Shown here: piece after piece, positions 34,809-44,803 of the stretch
Numbering within the stretch: the first letter of the stretch is position 1
How the letters are laid out: every line of letters begins with the position of its first letter
From: Natronomonas halophila
GTDB taxonomy: Archaea > Halobacteriota > Halobacteria > Halobacteriales > Haloarculaceae
Direction of reading: 5' to 3'
DNA: 64,000 bases
Assembly (NCBI RefSeq): GCF_013391085.1
Contig: NZ_CP058334.1
Coordinates: forward strand, 2,728,001-2,792,000
Made by a program: the position numbers and the translations under genes
The notes under the pieces: generated by a model
Database searches by the model: none
Told to the model about the DNA's origin: nothing
Seen by the model: the letters and a program-made list of their open reading frames with translations, nothing else

Positions 34809-36737
34809 TTATTCGTCGATGAAGTCGGGTTCAACCCGCTTGTCGTCGACTTCCGATTCGAGGTGCTCGCGGAAGGCCTCGACTTCCACGTCCTTTGCCT
34901 CGTTCTCGAAGCGGTCCCGGACCGAGACGGTGCCTGCTTCCTCCTCGTCGTCGCCGACGACGAGCATGTAGGGCACGCGGTCGTCGTGGGCGGTCTGAAT
35001 CTTCTTTCCGACCGTCCACGAGCGGTCCTCGATTTCGACGCGGAAGTCGCCGAGGTAGCGGTTCTTGAGTTGCTTGGCGTAGCCGATGTTGTCGTCGGAG
35101 ACGGGCAGGATGCGCACTTGCTCGGGCGCCAGCCACGTCGGGAAGTTGCCGTTGAAGTGCTCGACGAGCACCATGAAGAAGCGCTCGTAACTGCCGTAGA
35201 GCGCGCGGTGAATCATGACCGGGCGGTGTTCCTCGTTGTCCTCGCCCGTATACGAGAGGTCGAACCGCTCGGGCATGTTGAAGTCGAGTTGGACCGTCGG
35301 GCCGTCCCACTTGCGCCCAAGCGCGTCCTCGAAGGCGAAGTCGATTTTCGGGCCGTAAAAGGCGCCGTCGCCCGACTCGATGTCGTAGTCCATGCCGCTG
35401 TCCTGGAGGACCGAACGGAGCTGGTTTTCGGCCTGCTCCCAGATTTCGTCGCTGCCGACGGACTTCTCGGGGCGCGTCGCGAGGGCCACCTCGTAATCGA
35501 GGTCGAACGTTTCGAGGACCTCGTTAATTTGCTCCATGATGGTGTTGACCTCCCGCTCGATCGATTCCGGCTTGACGAACAGGTGGCCGTCGTCGATGGT
35601 GAACGCCCAGACTCGCGAGAGCCCCGAGAGTTCGCCGCGCTGTTCCTTGCGGTAGACCTTCCCGTTCTCGGCGTAGCGAACCGGCAGGTCGCGGTAGGAC
35701 CAGTTGCCCTGGTCGAAGATGGTCGCGTGACCGGGGCAGTTCATCGGCTTGAGGCCGTATTCCTCCTCGTTGACGTCGAGGAGGAACATGTCGTCGACGT
35801 AGTTGTCGTAGTGGCCGGACTTCTTCCAGAGTTCCGTCCGGAAGAGATGCGGCGTCTCGACGAACTCGTAGCCCTCGTCGTCGTTCAGTTGGTCGACGAA
35901 CTGCTCCAGTTCCCGGAGGATGCGCTTGCCGTTGGGGTGATACAGCGGGAGACCGGGCCCCGTCACGTCGGGAATCGAGAACAGGTCGAGTTCCTGGCCG
36001 AGTTTCCGGTGGTCGCGCTTCTTGGCCTCCTGCCGTCGTTCGAGGAACGTCTCGAGGTCCTTCTCGCTCTCGAAGGCCGTCCCGTAGACGCGGGTCAACT
36101 GTTCGTTTTCCTCGTCGCCGCGCCAGTAGGCTGAGGCGATGTTGAGCAGTTCGACGGCGCCGATTTCGCCCGTCGATTCGACGTGGGGGCCCTGACAGAG
36201 GTCCTGCCAGTCGTCCTGCACGTAGAAGGTGACGGTCTCCTCGCCGCTGGCCTCCTCCTGGAGGATCTCCTGCTTGTAGTCGTTATCGTCGTAGATATCG
36301 AGGGCCTCCTCGTGGGAGCGCTCGACGCGCTCGATGTCGTAGTCGGCCTCGATGATGTCGTACATCTCGGCCTCGATGTCCTCGAGGTCGTCGGCGTCGA
36401 GGTCGACGTTCGTCACGTCGTAGTAGAAGCCGTCCTCGGTCGGCGGGCCGATGGCGAGTTTCGCTTCGGGGTGGATGCGCTGGAGGGCCTGCGCGAAGAC
36501 GTGGGCCGCGGAGTGGCGCAGTACCTGCAGGTATTCGTCGCTCTGGTCGGTGACGATGACGAGTTCCGCGCCGTCGTCGAGTTCGTCGTATTTCGAGACG
36601 AGGTCGCCGTCGACGACGCCCGCGACGGTGTCCTTGCCGAGGCCCGGTCCGATTTCGTAGGCCGCGTCCTCGACGGTCGACCCCTCCTCGAGTTCGAGTT
36701 CGGAGCCGTCCGGCAGCGTGACAACGATATCGCTCAT
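34809..36737 (-). CDS. thrS: Threonyl-tRNA synthetase (bacterial-type editing domain)
   Basis: ThrRS charges tRNA-Thr. The 642-residue protein has an N-terminal TGS domain (about 1-60), then the editing domain with [11 protein letters not shown] (H-x3-H) and the C-x-G-P-H motif in [12 protein letters not shown]. The class II core shows [10 protein letters not shown] and RELPVRYAE-like segments, and the C-terminal anticodon domain ends the protein. The editing domain is the bacterial/eukaryotic type, not the DTD-like domain of most archaea. It leads the transcript with the thioesterase. Confidence 0.95.
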   Translation of the reverse strand: MSDIVVTLPDGSELELEEGSTVEDAAYEIGPGLGKDTVAGVVDGDLVSKYDELDDGAELVIVTDQSDEYLQVLRHSAAHVFAQALQRIHPEAKLAIGPPTEDGFYYDVTNVDLDADDLEDIEAEMYDIIEADYDIERVERSHEEALDIYDDNDYKQEILQEEASGEETVTFYVQDDWQDLCQGPHVESTGEIGAVELLNIASAYWRGDEENEQLTRVYGTAFESEKDLETFLERRQEAKKRDHRKLGQELDLFSIPDVTGPGLPLYHPNGKRILRELEQFVDQLNDDEGYEFVETPHLFRTELWKKSGHYDNYVDDMFLLDVNEEEYGLKPMNCPGHATIFDQGNWSYRDLPVRYAENGKVYRKEQRGELSGLSRVWAFTIDDGHLFVKPESIEREVNTIMEQINEVLETFDLDYEVALATRPEKSVGSDEIWEQAENQLRSVLQDSGMDYDIESGDGAFYGPKIDFAFEDALGRKWDGPTVQLDFNMPERFDLSYTGEDNEEHRPVMIHRALYGSYERFFMVLVEHFNGNFPTWLAPEQVRILPVSDDNIGYAKQLKNRYLGDFRVEIEDRSWTVGKKIQTAHDDRVPYMLVVGDDEEEAGTVSVRDRFENEAKDVEVEAFREHLESEVDDKRVEPDFIDE

Positions 36738-36927
36738 GCCCGAGTTAAGCCAAGGCGGGCGGATAAGTGTTTAGAGACGTTGGTGGGTGTTACAGAGTGT
36801 CACACAGGCGTTCGGCAGTAGTTGGTAACGCGATTTTATCCAGTCTCGGTCTCGACCCAGTGTGTGACAGAATCGGCCGATGGAGTGCGCAGACCTATCG
36901 AGTCAAGCAGGATGGAACAGCCGATAC

Positions 36928-37149
36928 TCAGTCTTCGACGGATGCCGGTTGGGGATGGAGCCGACGATACCACGGAAGCAACGGCGGCGCGAGAAGCCCA
37001 ACAATGCCGAGAAAGACGAGTATCGCCAGGAGTGGTCGCGGGATGAGTGCCCAAACGAGCCATGCGGGTATCGCTGCGGCGAATACGTGAGCGAAGAACA
37101 ACACCGCAATCGGAACGAACCCGTGGGAGGGATGCCCAACGACACTCAT
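36928..37149 (-). CDS. Small membrane protein, two segments
   Basis: This 73-residue protein has two membrane helices (about 12-32 and 34-54) and a short basic-to-acidic tail (WYRRLHPQPASVED). A TATA-like TATTAGTATAC lies 30-45 bases upstream. Overlapping frames on both strands are less hydrophobic and look like shadows. Function unknown. Confidence 0.55.
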   Translation of the reverse strand: MSVVGHPSHGFVPIAVLFFAHVFAAAIPAWLVWALIPRPLLAILVFLGIVGLLAPPLLPWYRRLHPQPASVED

Positions 37150-37325
37150 TATACATTCAACATATCCTGACGTATACTAATAAGATATTCTATGATTCTA
37201 ACCTTTCTCGATTGCTACATTCCCGCGCGTTTTCGCGGTTGATTCAGTTATATCGACCTAAAAATATCTAAATCCCGATTCGGCCGATAGAGAGCGTTCA
37301 CGCATGAATCAGTCGAGGTGCGACT
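37150..37325. other. A/T-rich spacer
   Basis: This spacer is clearly richer in A and T than its neighbours and holds no credible gene. It contains several TATA-like tracts (for example TTATATCGACC near 37248-37258), which could serve flanking small genes on either strand. Confidence 0.4.
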
Positions 37326-37436
37326 TCAGCGAAACTCGCTATTTAATCCAGTGTCATCGCTCCAGTACCAGCGGAGCGTCAGGTACCCAACCCCGACGAA
37401 AATGCCGATGCCGACGATTGCGCTGACTAATTCCAT
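37326..37436 (-). CDS. Tiny single-span membrane protein (36 residues)
   Basis: The frame from ATG at 37436 to TGA at 37326 encodes MELVSAIVGIGIFVGVGYLT followed by a Trp/Tyr-Arg interface and a short acidic tail. It looks like one membrane helix with a Gly-x-Gly pattern. It is short, so chance cannot be excluded, but the hydrophobic composition is unlike the shadows around it. Confidence 0.45.
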   Translation of the reverse strand: MELVSAIVGIGIFVGVGYLTLRWYWSDDTGLNSEFR

Positions 37437-37551
37437 GCGGCGATTTTCACGTTCGCCCACTAACAAACTTCGGTCAATTCCCACGCTCGTTCTTACAGCT
37501 ATTTCAACCGATGCTGAATAAAGAAACCGTGCTCCCAGTTACTGAGAGGGA

Positions 37552-38508
37552 TTACTCGCTCCACGGCTCCTCGACGCTTTCGCCGAACAACTCCCGCATC
37601 AGCACGACCACGCTTTCGGGCGGGAACTGCCCGTGCTCGGTGACGATGGCGTCGACGTGACGGGGTGGAGTCACGTCGAAGGCCGGGTTCGCCACGTCGA
37701 TGTCGCCCACTTCCTCGCGTGTTTCGTCGTCGATGACCTCCATGGCGTCCCGCTGTTCGATTTCGACGGCCGCACCGGTCAGCGTCCGTGGATGGAGTTT
37801 GATGGATTGGGCGGCGACCATGACGGGGACGCCACGGTCACGGGCCGAGACGGCGAGGCCGGCGGTTCCGATCTTGTTGACGACGCTGCCGTCGGCGGCG
37901 ATGCTGTCGGCGCCGACAAGCAGGTGGTCGACGTCGTTCATAAATCGGTGGGCGGCGTTGTCGACGATGAGCGTGACCGGCACGCCTAACTCAGAGAGGC
38001 GTTCGGCGGTGATATGACCCTGATTGCGCGGGCGCGTCTCCTTGACGATAGCTTCGAGGTCGGTGCCGTCCTCGACGGCAGCCTCGATACAGGCCAAGGC
38101 GTCCGTCGAGTGACAGTGGGTCATCACCACGTCGCCGTCGTTGAGGCGGCCGGCGCCGATGCGGCCGAGGCGGTCCTGTGCGGCGTCGAGGTCCGCGCGG
38201 AATCGCGCTGCCTGTTCCTCGACCGATTTCCGGAGTTCGGCTACTGTCTCTCCCTCCATGCCCGTAAGGACGTATCGGAGCGCGTTCGGGAGGCTAACCG
38301 CAGTCGGCCGGGTCTCGTGAAGCCGACGGGCCGCATCGCGCATTTCCCTTCGGAACGCCTCGGGGGTTTCGGCATCGCTATCGGCGGCCTGTGCGCCGAG
38401 GGCCGCCGCTGCCGCGTCGGCGATGGTGGCCGCGCCTCGGATTTCCATCTCGGCGATGTCGTCGGCCGTCCGTTCGAGTTCGGGGTGAAGCCCCGAGGAA
38501 TCGACCAT
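37552..38508 (-). CDS. Ribose-1,5-bisphosphate isomerase (eIF2B/MtnA family)
   Basis: This 318-residue protein of the eIF2B/MtnA family most likely turns ribose-1,5-bisphosphate into ribulose-1,5-bisphosphate in archaeal nucleoside breakdown. The N-terminal EMEIRGAATIADAAAAAL and the substrate-loop segment VMTHCHSTDA (Cys) are typical of the archaeal isomerase, as are KETRPRNQGHITA and LVGADSIAADGSVVNKIGT. Methylthioribose-1-phosphate isomerase is a less likely reading. It is divergent from deoC, which also acts on nucleoside sugars. Confidence 0.82.
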   Translation of the reverse strand: MVDSSGLHPELERTADDIAEMEIRGAATIADAAAAALGAQAADSDAETPEAFRREMRDAARRLHETRPTAVSLPNALRYVLTGMEGETVAELRKSVEEQAARFRADLDAAQDRLGRIGAGRLNDGDVVMTHCHSTDALACIEAAVEDGTDLEAIVKETRPRNQGHITAERLSELGVPVTLIVDNAAHRFMNDVDHLLVGADSIAADGSVVNKIGTAGLAVSARDRGVPVMVAAQSIKLHPRTLTGAAVEIEQRDAMEVIDDETREEVGDIDVANPAFDVTPPRHVDAIVTEHGQFPPESVVVLMRELFGESVEEPWSE

Positions 38509-38583
38509 GTCTCCTCTTGGCACGGAACGGGCAAAAGCCCCGCGCCCGGCGGGATTTATAACGCCTCCTCGTGAGGGTCCGGT

Positions 38584-39228
38584 ATGGACCGCGCCGAGTT
38601 CGCCGCGCGTATCGACCACACCGTTCTCGGGCCGGAGACCACCTGGAGCGACGTCGAACAGGTCCTCGATGCCGCGGCCGAGCACGGGATGAACGCGTGT
38701 ATCCCGCCGTGTTACGTCGCCGAGGCCGCCGAATACGCCCCGGACGTCACTCTCGTCACCGTCTGTGGGTTCCCCCACGGACAGGAGGCGCCGGGTGCCA
38801 AGGAAGACGAGGCCGAGCGCGCGTGGGAAGATGGCGCCGACGAGATAGATGTGGTCCTCAACGTCGGCCGTCTCCACGACGCCGACGGCGACGCCATCGC
38901 GGACGAACTCGAACGCGTCGTCGCGGCAGTTCCCTTGCCGGTGAAAGTCATCGTCGAGGCGCCGCTGCTCGGGGTTGGCGAACTCCGAACCGCCTGCGAA
39001 CTCGCTGAAGACGCGGGCGCGGCGTTCGTCAAGACTGCAACCGGCTTCTCGGACGGTGGTGCGACCGTCGAAGACGTCGAAATCATGGCCGAATACCTCC
39101 CGGTCAAGGCCAGCGGCGGCATCGGGAGTTTCGAGGAAGCCGTCGGGATGCTCGAAGCGGGCGCGGAGCGTATCGGCGCCTCCTCGGGCGTCGAAATCGT
39201 CGACGGCTACGACGCCGAGGCGTTCTGA
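38584..39228 (+). CDS. deoC: Deoxyribose-phosphate aldolase
   Basis: DeoC splits 2-deoxyribose-5-phosphate into glyceraldehyde-3-phosphate and acetaldehyde. The 214-residue TIM barrel starts [12 protein letters not shown], has [10 protein letters not shown] with the conserved Asp, KVIVEAPLL, and the Schiff-base lysine in [16 protein letters not shown] (near 153). A second lysine is in [15 protein letters not shown]. It ends next to a convergent lipoprotein gene with no gap. Confidence 0.94.
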   Translation: MDRAEFAARIDHTVLGPETTWSDVEQVLDAAAEHGMNACIPPCYVAEAAEYAPDVTLVTVCGFPHGQEAPGAKEDEAERAWEDGADEIDVVLNVGRLHDADGDAIADELERVVAAVPLPVKVIVEAPLLGVGELRTACELAEDAGAAFVKTATGFSDGGATVEDVEIMAEYLPVKASGGIGSFEEAVGMLEAGAERIGASSGVEIVDGYDAEAF

Positions 39229-40386
39229 TTACTCGAGGGCGTACAGCGTCACGTCGCCGTCGTCGTTCATGGCAGCCGCGAACACCGCTCCATCAGCGAC
39301 CGCCAATCCCGTCGTGACGGTGCCGTCGACCTCGTGTCGCCAGCGTTCCGTGTTCACTCGGTACTCGCCGACGCCGGTACCGCCGCCCATCGCGTAGCCG
39401 GCGACGAAGCCGTCGCCGCCGGTATAGACCGTATCGCCCGCGCCCGCCGGCGGCGCACGGAGGCGGTCGTCGACCGTCCAGCGCCGTTCGCCGGTCCGGG
39501 TATGTACCGCGGTGAGTCCCCCACCGACCGCGTACGTGTCGCCCGCGACGACGAACCCATGCGAGCCGGTGTCGTGCGACCAGCGTTCCGCCCCTGCTGC
39601 GGTGTCGTCCCGCCGGGTCGTCGGGCCGCCGAACACCGAGACGACGATGCCGTCGCCGTCGAGCAGGGTCACCTGCACCACGCGTCCGTCCAGTTGTCGG
39701 CGCCACATGCCGTTGGGGTCGCCCATTCCCGCGTACGCGAACAGTTCGCCGCCCGAGGTGCCGGCGTAGAGGACGTCGCCCCACGATGCCAGCGCGGTGA
39801 CTTCGGTGAACGTCTCGCGCCGCCACAGTTGCTCGCCGTCCATATCGAGACCCACGAGGCCGAAATCGGTTCCCACCGCGAGTCGCTCCCGGTCGATGCC
39901 GACTACCGGCGGAGCGGTGGCCGACGTTTCGAACTCGACCGTCCACGCCTCGGTCCCGTCGGTGACGTTGACAGCGACCAGCCCCGTCCGTGTCCCGAGG
40001 TAAGCGAGGCCGTCGACGACAATCGGCGGCGTTCGGAGGTCGGGTCCGTCCTCGCCGAAGCCGAACCGCCACTGCTCGTCGCCCGACGTCACGTCGTAGG
40101 CGACGAGGCCGCCCTGTGTCGGGAGCATCACCCGTCCACTGGCGACGATGGGTCGGCCGGCTGGCCAGATGCTCGGAACGGCCCATCGTTCGTCGGGGGC
40201 CTCCCGCGGAGCGGCGGCGTCGGCGCGGTAGCAATCGAAGCGGTCGGTACCGCCGGGTTGGGGCCATTCGGTGTCGGTCTCGGTTCCAGGGGAAACGTCG
40301 TTCCCGGACGGACCGTCGGTACAGCCGGCAAGCCCCGCTGCCGCGAGGCTCCCGAAACCGCAGAGAAGGCGTCGTCTGGAGGGCAT
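39229..40386 (-). CDS. PQQ-type beta-propeller lipoprotein
   Basis: This 385-residue exported protein starts MPSRRRLLCGFGSLAAAGLAGC. The twin Arg and the lipobox LAGC suggest Tat export and lipid attachment. The rest is a beta-propeller of PQQ-like repeats (for example GLVAYDVTSGDEQWRFGF, GLVAVNVTDGTEAWTVEF and LTAVHTRTGERRWTVDD). Haloarchaeal proteins of this sort are of unknown function; real PQQ binding is not implied. Two ATGs (40386, 40389) are adjacent. Confidence 0.8.
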   Translation of the reverse strand: MPSRRRLLCGFGSLAAAGLAGCTDGPSGNDVSPGTETDTEWPQPGGTDRFDCYRADAAAPREAPDERWAVPSIWPAGRPIVASGRVMLPTQGGLVAYDVTSGDEQWRFGFGEDGPDLRTPPIVVDGLAYLGTRTGLVAVNVTDGTEAWTVEFETSATAPPVVGIDRERLAVGTDFGLVGLDMDGEQLWRRETFTEVTALASWGDVLYAGTSGGELFAYAGMGDPNGMWRRQLDGRVVQVTLLDGDGIVVSVFGGPTTRRDDTAAGAERWSHDTGSHGFVVAGDTYAVGGGLTAVHTRTGERRWTVDDRLRAPPAGAGDTVYTGGDGFVAGYAMGGGTGVGEYRVNTERWRHEVDGTVTTGLAVADGAVFAAAMNDDGDVTLYALE

Positions 40387-40473
40387 CATCAACGCATGCC
40401 CGCGAACCGACAAGTGTCTTTGGGACCCGAAACGTCGCCCTTTTGAGCGCCCGTACGTAACTGCAGGTATACG

Positions 40474-41718
40474 ATGGCCACGTATCACATCGAGACGTAC
40501 GGCTGTACGTCAAACCGGGGTGAGAGCCGTCAGATAGAGCGCAAGCTCCGCGACGCGGGCCACTACCGCGTCGACGGCCCCGAGAAAGCCGACGTGGCCA
40601 TTCTCAACACCTGTACCGTCGTCGAGAAGACCGAACGCAACATGCTCCGGCGGGCCGAGGAGTTAGAGGACGAAACCTCGGACCTCATCGTCACCGGTTG
40701 TATGGCCCTCGCGCAGGGCGAGGAGTTCGACGGCGTCGACGCACAGGTCCTCCACTGGGAGGACGTCCCGACAGCCGTCACCAACGGCGAGTGTCCGACG
40801 ACGACGCCCGACGCCGAGCCGATTCTCGATGGCGTCGTCGGCATCCTGCCCATCGCCCGCGGCTGTATGTCCAACTGCTCCTACTGCATCACGAAGTTCG
40901 CGACGGGACGAGTCGACTCCCCGCCCGTCGAGGAGAACGTCGAGAAGGCACGGGCGCTGGTTCACGCGGGCGCGAAGGAAATCCGAATCACGGGTCAGGA
41001 CACCGGCGTCTACGGCTGGGACAAGGGCGACCGGAAACTCCCCGAGTTGCTCGACCGCATCTGTGATATCGAGGGCGATTTCCGGGTTCGTCTCGGGATG
41101 GCCAACCCCGGCGGTATCCACGGAATTCACGACGAACTCGCGGACGTCTTCGCCGAAAACGAGAAACTCTACAACTTCATCCACGCGCCGGTCCAGTCCG
41201 GAAGCGACGACGTCCTCGAAGACATGCGCCGCCAGCACCGCGTCGAGAAGTTCGAGGAAATCGTCGACACCTTCGACGACCGCCTCGACCACTGGACGCT
41301 GTCGACGGACTTCATCGTCGGCTTCCCCACCGAGGACCCCGAGGACCACGAGAAGTCCATGGAACTGCTCGCTGATGTCCGTCCCGAGAAAATCAACATC
41401 ACGCGCTTCTCGAAGCGGCCCGGCACCGACGCCGCGGACATGAAGGGCCTCGGCGGGACCATCAAGAAGGAGCGGTCCAAGGAGATGACCGACCTGAAGA
41501 TGGACGTCTGTCGGGAGGCCCACGAATCGATGGTCGGCGAAACCCACGAGGCACTGGTCGTCGAGGACGGGACCGGTGATTCGGTGAAGTGCCGTGACGA
41601 GGCCTACCGGCAGGTCATCGTCACGAACGCCTCGGAGAAGGACCTCGAAATCGGCGATTTCGTCGAGGTCGAAATCACGACCAACGAGAACGTCTACTGC
41701 TTCGGCGAACCGGTCTGA
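40474..41718 (+). CDS. tRNA t6A37 methylthiotransferase (e-MtaB/CDKAL1 type)
   Basis: This radical SAM enzyme converts t6A37 to ms2t6A in ANN-decoding tRNAs. The 414-residue protein has the N-terminal UPF0004 domain with three cluster cysteines (YGCTSNRGES, NTCTVVEKTE, TGCMALAQG). The radical SAM core shows CMSNCSYC near residue 130. A C-terminal TRAM domain (about 350-414) binds tRNA. The YGCTSN start is typical of the archaeal/eukaryotic type rather than MiaB. Confidence 0.92.
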   Translation: MATYHIETYGCTSNRGESRQIERKLRDAGHYRVDGPEKADVAILNTCTVVEKTERNMLRRAEELEDETSDLIVTGCMALAQGEEFDGVDAQVLHWEDVPTAVTNGECPTTTPDAEPILDGVVGILPIARGCMSNCSYCITKFATGRVDSPPVEENVEKARALVHAGAKEIRITGQDTGVYGWDKGDRKLPELLDRICDIEGDFRVRLGMANPGGIHGIHDELADVFAENEKLYNFIHAPVQSGSDDVLEDMRRQHRVEKFEEIVDTFDDRLDHWTLSTDFIVGFPTEDPEDHEKSMELLADVRPEKINITRFSKRPGTDAADMKGLGGTIKKERSKEMTDLKMDVCREAHESMVGETHEALVVEDGTGDSVKCRDEAYRQVIVTNASEKDLEIGDFVEVEITTNENVYCFGEPV

Positions 41719-41724
41719 GTCGGC

Positions 41725-42660
41725 CTATTCTCGGCTTTCTTCGGCGTCTTTCCACTCCCCGATACCCGCCGGGTCGAGATGCAGGTGGACGTCGCCGACG
41801 TTGTCCAGTTCGCGGAGACGGTCCATCAGTTCCGTTTCGAGGTCGTGGGCCTCGACGAGCGTCAGTTCGCCGTCGACCTCGACGTGGGCCTCGACTTCGA
41901 GGTCGGTACCGTCGTAGAAGACCACCAGGTCGTGGACGCCCTCGACCGCGGAGTGGTTCCGGAGCGCCTCGACGACGCGCCGCCGTTCGGCGTCGGAGGG
42001 TGCGCCCCCGACCAGATACGTGACGTTCTCGCGGCTGATTTCGAACCCCTGATAAATGACGAGGACGCTGACGACCGCGCCGGCCCCGGCGTCGAGGAGC
42101 GGATAGCCGAGGAAGACGCCGGCGATGCCGACCAGCGCGGCGATGGTCGTGTAGATATCGTTGAGACAATCGACGGCCAGCGCGTCCAGCGCCGCGGAAT
42201 CGACCGTCTCGTTGACCCACGTCGTATACCGGTAGAGGACGTACATATCGGCCATCGCAAAGAGGAGCGCGCCGACCAGTATCGGACTGAAGCGCACGTC
42301 GACGCCGACGACGAACCCCCGGACGGATTCATAAAAGAAGTTCAGGCCGAGCAGGACGACGACGCTACCGACGAACAGCGCGGCCAGTGGTTCGACGCGC
42401 TGGTGGCCGTGCGGGTGGGTTTCGTCGGGGTCGGCGTAGACGCTGCGACCCCACACCAACACGACGATGCTGGCGACGAGGTCGGCGACGGAGTGGGCGG
42501 CGTCGGCCAAAAGCGCGAGCGAACCGAAGGTGAGGCCGGCGGCCGCTTCGACCGCGATTTTGACGGCGTTACCGAGGACGTTGACGACGCTGGCGCGGAT
42601 GAAATCACGCCGCTCGGTGCCGGATTCGACACCCGCCTCGGTCAGCGCCGCGTCGCTCAT
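41725..42660 (-). CDS. Cation diffusion facilitator transporter
   Basis: This 311-residue protein is a CDF antiporter exporting Zn, Fe, Mn or similar metal ions. Six membrane segments lie in about residues 15-205. The metal motifs are DAAHSVADL (D-x-x-H-x-x-x-D) in TM2 and ALDALAVDCLND in TM5. A cytoplasmic domain (about 215-305) includes HDLVVFYDGTDLEVEAHVEVD. The exact ion is not clear. Confidence 0.9.
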   Translation of the reverse strand: MSDAALTEAGVESGTERRDFIRASVVNVLGNAVKIAVEAAAGLTFGSLALLADAAHSVADLVASIVVLVWGRSVYADPDETHPHGHQRVEPLAALFVGSVVVLLGLNFFYESVRGFVVGVDVRFSPILVGALLFAMADMYVLYRYTTWVNETVDSAALDALAVDCLNDIYTTIAALVGIAGVFLGYPLLDAGAGAVVSVLVIYQGFEISRENVTYLVGGAPSDAERRRVVEALRNHSAVEGVHDLVVFYDGTDLEVEAHVEVDGELTLVEAHDLETELMDRLRELDNVGDVHLHLDPAGIGEWKDAEESRE

Positions 42661-42729
42661 ACCGACCGTAGCGTGACCGCCCGGATAAGTGATAGGATTA
42701 GCGGGAGCGAACGCGGCGGTTCGTCGTGG

Positions 42730-43269
42730 CTAAAAATCGAATCGGACCGAGTCACTGTCGGAAACCGATGCGTCGGATTGGGCAGCGAACGCATCATGGA
42801 GCGTCTCGTAGGTGTCGTCGACGGCTTCGACGATGACCTTCGTATCGGAGAGCACCGGCATGAAATTGGTATCGCCGTGCCAGCGGGGAACGACGTGGGT
42901 GTGGAGGTGGTCGTCGATGGAGCCGCCGGAGGCGTTGCCGAGATTCAGCCCGGCGTTGACACCGTCGGCACCGAGTCCCGACTCGATAGCGTCGATAGTT
43001 CGCTGCTTGAGTCGGGCGTGGTCAAGCAACACTTCGTCGTCCAATTCGGTGTACTCGCCCGTGTGTTCCCGGGGGATGACCATCGCGTGGCCGGGGTTGT
43101 AGGGGTAGTTGTTCAACAGGACGAAGGCGTGTTCGGATTCGGCGACGACGCGTGCCTCCCGGGCGTCCGCTCTGTCGGGGAGGACACAGAAGGGACAGCC
43201 CTCGATTTCGTCTTCTTCGTCGTCGCGCTCGACCCACTCGATTCGCCACGGGGCGAACAACTGGTCCAT
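42730..43269 (-). CDS. HIT-family nucleotide hydrolase
   Basis: This 179-residue protein has the histidine triad as HLHTHVVPRW (near 127), plus a zinc-like C-x2-C in EGCPFCVL (near 25) and LLNNYPYNPGHAMVIPREH. It probably cleaves Ap4A or other nucleoside phosphoryl bonds. The haloarchaeal C-terminal extension beyond the triad is about 45 residues. Its upstream region is A/T-rich. Confidence 0.88.
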   Translation of the reverse strand: MDQLFAPWRIEWVERDDEEDEIEGCPFCVLPDRADAREARVVAESEHAFVLLNNYPYNPGHAMVIPREHTGEYTELDDEVLLDHARLKQRTIDAIESGLGADGVNAGLNLGNASGGSIDDHLHTHVVPRWHGDTNFMPVLSDTKVIVEAVDDTYETLHDAFAAQSDASVSDSDSVRFDF

Positions 43270-43505
43270 ATCACCCCTCAGAACGGCGCGCTGTTAACGC
43301 TGCTCACTCCGATTCATACTATATAATGGTTTCGTCGGTTTACAGAGTCGCTAAATTCTCGAAACCCTCTAAGAGGATTCTATAAACAGTATAGGTGGCA
43401 AAGAGGCGTTCTCAGTGACATCTCTCTGTTGCCGCTTGGACGGATTAAACGGTGGTTAACCGAGTTGTGTTTTTATGCAGATACCCGGGGTAGGAAGAGG
43501 TGACC

Positions 43506-43703
43506 ATGGCAACCCGAATCGACGACGAGGGAATGTCGGAGACCTGTACCGAGTGTGGTCGTGAGACCCCCCACGAGGTGAGTATCCAGCTCCTGACCGA
43601 GAGTCGGAAGGAGGAGAACGCGGAGTTCTCCCGAGAGCCCTACCGCGTCGCCACGTGTCGCGTGTGCGGTACCGAGGAAACCGTCCGGATGAACAACGCC
43701 TGA
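43506..43703 (+). CDS. Small zinc-ribbon protein
   Basis: This 65-residue protein has two C-x2-C pairs (CTECGRETPHEV near 11 and CRVCGTEETV near 50) that would form a zinc beta-ribbon. A GAGGTGA Shine-Dalgarno-like site ends four to five bases before the ATG at 43506. Small zinc fingers of this sort are common in haloarchaea and often regulatory; the function here is unknown. Confidence 0.7.
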   Translation: MATRIDDEGMSETCTECGRETPHEVSIQLLTESRKEENAEFSREPYRVATCRVCGTEETVRMNNA

Positions 43704-43813
43704 TTTTCGATCCCGTTCGCCGCTGACTACTGCCTTCGCTAGATGAGCGGCTGTTTTTAAGACGAATCGGCAGCGAAACGCGGCGTCGACGATGCCGGTC
43801 GATTGGTGGCCGA

Positions 43814-44707
43814 TTAATCGAGCCGCGTCGTCACTTCACAGCCGTCTTCAGTGACGATGATGGTGTGTTCCTTCTGGCTGACGAGATAGCCGTCCTGTTC
43901 TTTGAGGACGGGGTAGCCGTGGACGACGTTCTGCTGTTTGAGACGCCGGAGCGCCATCTCCGCGCGCTGGGTTTCGAGCCACCGGCGAGCGAAGGGCAGC
44001 GTCTTGAACTCGTCGACGATCTGTTCGAGCGCGTCGCGGGCCGCGCGGTTGCGGACGCTGGCCTCGCGTTCGAGCGCGAAAATCTCCTCGTCGGCACCCT
44101 CGTTGACCTTGCCACCGCCGTCGGTGGCGAACGGTTCGATGGCGACGACGTCGCCGACTTCGAGTTCGACGCCCTGCTTGACGCCGCGGTTCGGGATGTT
44201 CGGGTCGGTGTGCTGTTCCCAGTGGCCGAGGCCGTGCCCCGAGAGGTTGACGACGGGGTTGTAACCGTAGCCGTCGATGACGTCCTCGATTTCGGCGCCG
44301 ATTTCGCCCGTGTGGACGCCGGGTTCGACGATATCGAGAGCGGCATCCAGCGCCTCGGCGGGCGCTTCGGCCAGTTCTGTATGCCCCGAGAGGTCGACGG
44401 TGACGGCGGTGTCGGCCAGCCAGCCGTCGACGTGGACCCCGATGTCGAGGTTGACCATCTCCTCGCCGAAGGTGGTGTCGTCGCCGGGTTCCGGCGTGGC
44501 GTGGGCGGCCTCCTCGTCGATGCTGATGTTGACGGGGAAGGCGGGTTCGCCGCCGAGTTCGCGGATGCGGTCCTCGGCGAACTCGGCGATTTCGAGGTGG
44601 CTGACGCCGACTTCGACCCGCTCGGCGGCCTCCTCGCGGACCTGCGCGAGGATTTCGCCGGCTTCCCGATGTTTCTCGAACTTCTCGTCGGAGAGGTCCA
44701 CGGTCAT
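43814..44707 (-). CDS. map: Methionine aminopeptidase, type II
   Basis: Map removes the initiator Met. The 297-residue protein shows the metal ligands in NLDIGVHVDGWLADTAVTVD (two Asp), SGHGLGHWEQH (His), AIEPFATDG (Glu) and EHTIIV at the end (Glu). The insertion between these motifs makes it type II, as in other archaea. The ATG at 44707 gives the family start. Confidence 0.95.
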   Translation of the reverse strand: MTVDLSDEKFEKHREAGEILAQVREEAAERVEVGVSHLEIAEFAEDRIRELGGEPAFPVNISIDEEAAHATPEPGDDTTFGEEMVNLDIGVHVDGWLADTAVTVDLSGHTELAEAPAEALDAALDIVEPGVHTGEIGAEIEDVIDGYGYNPVVNLSGHGLGHWEQHTDPNIPNRGVKQGVELEVGDVVAIEPFATDGGGKVNEGADEEIFALEREASVRNRAARDALEQIVDEFKTLPFARRWLETQRAEMALRRLKQQNVVHGYPVLKEQDGYLVSQKEHTIIVTEDGCEVTTRLD

Positions 44708-44803
44708 GGCTTCCGGTTCGGCAGGTGCGATAAAAGGGATTGCGTTCCCGGGAGACCGGCGGAATCGCAACGTTTTCGAGTCACCGCCACGCCGCTTCCG
44801 GTA

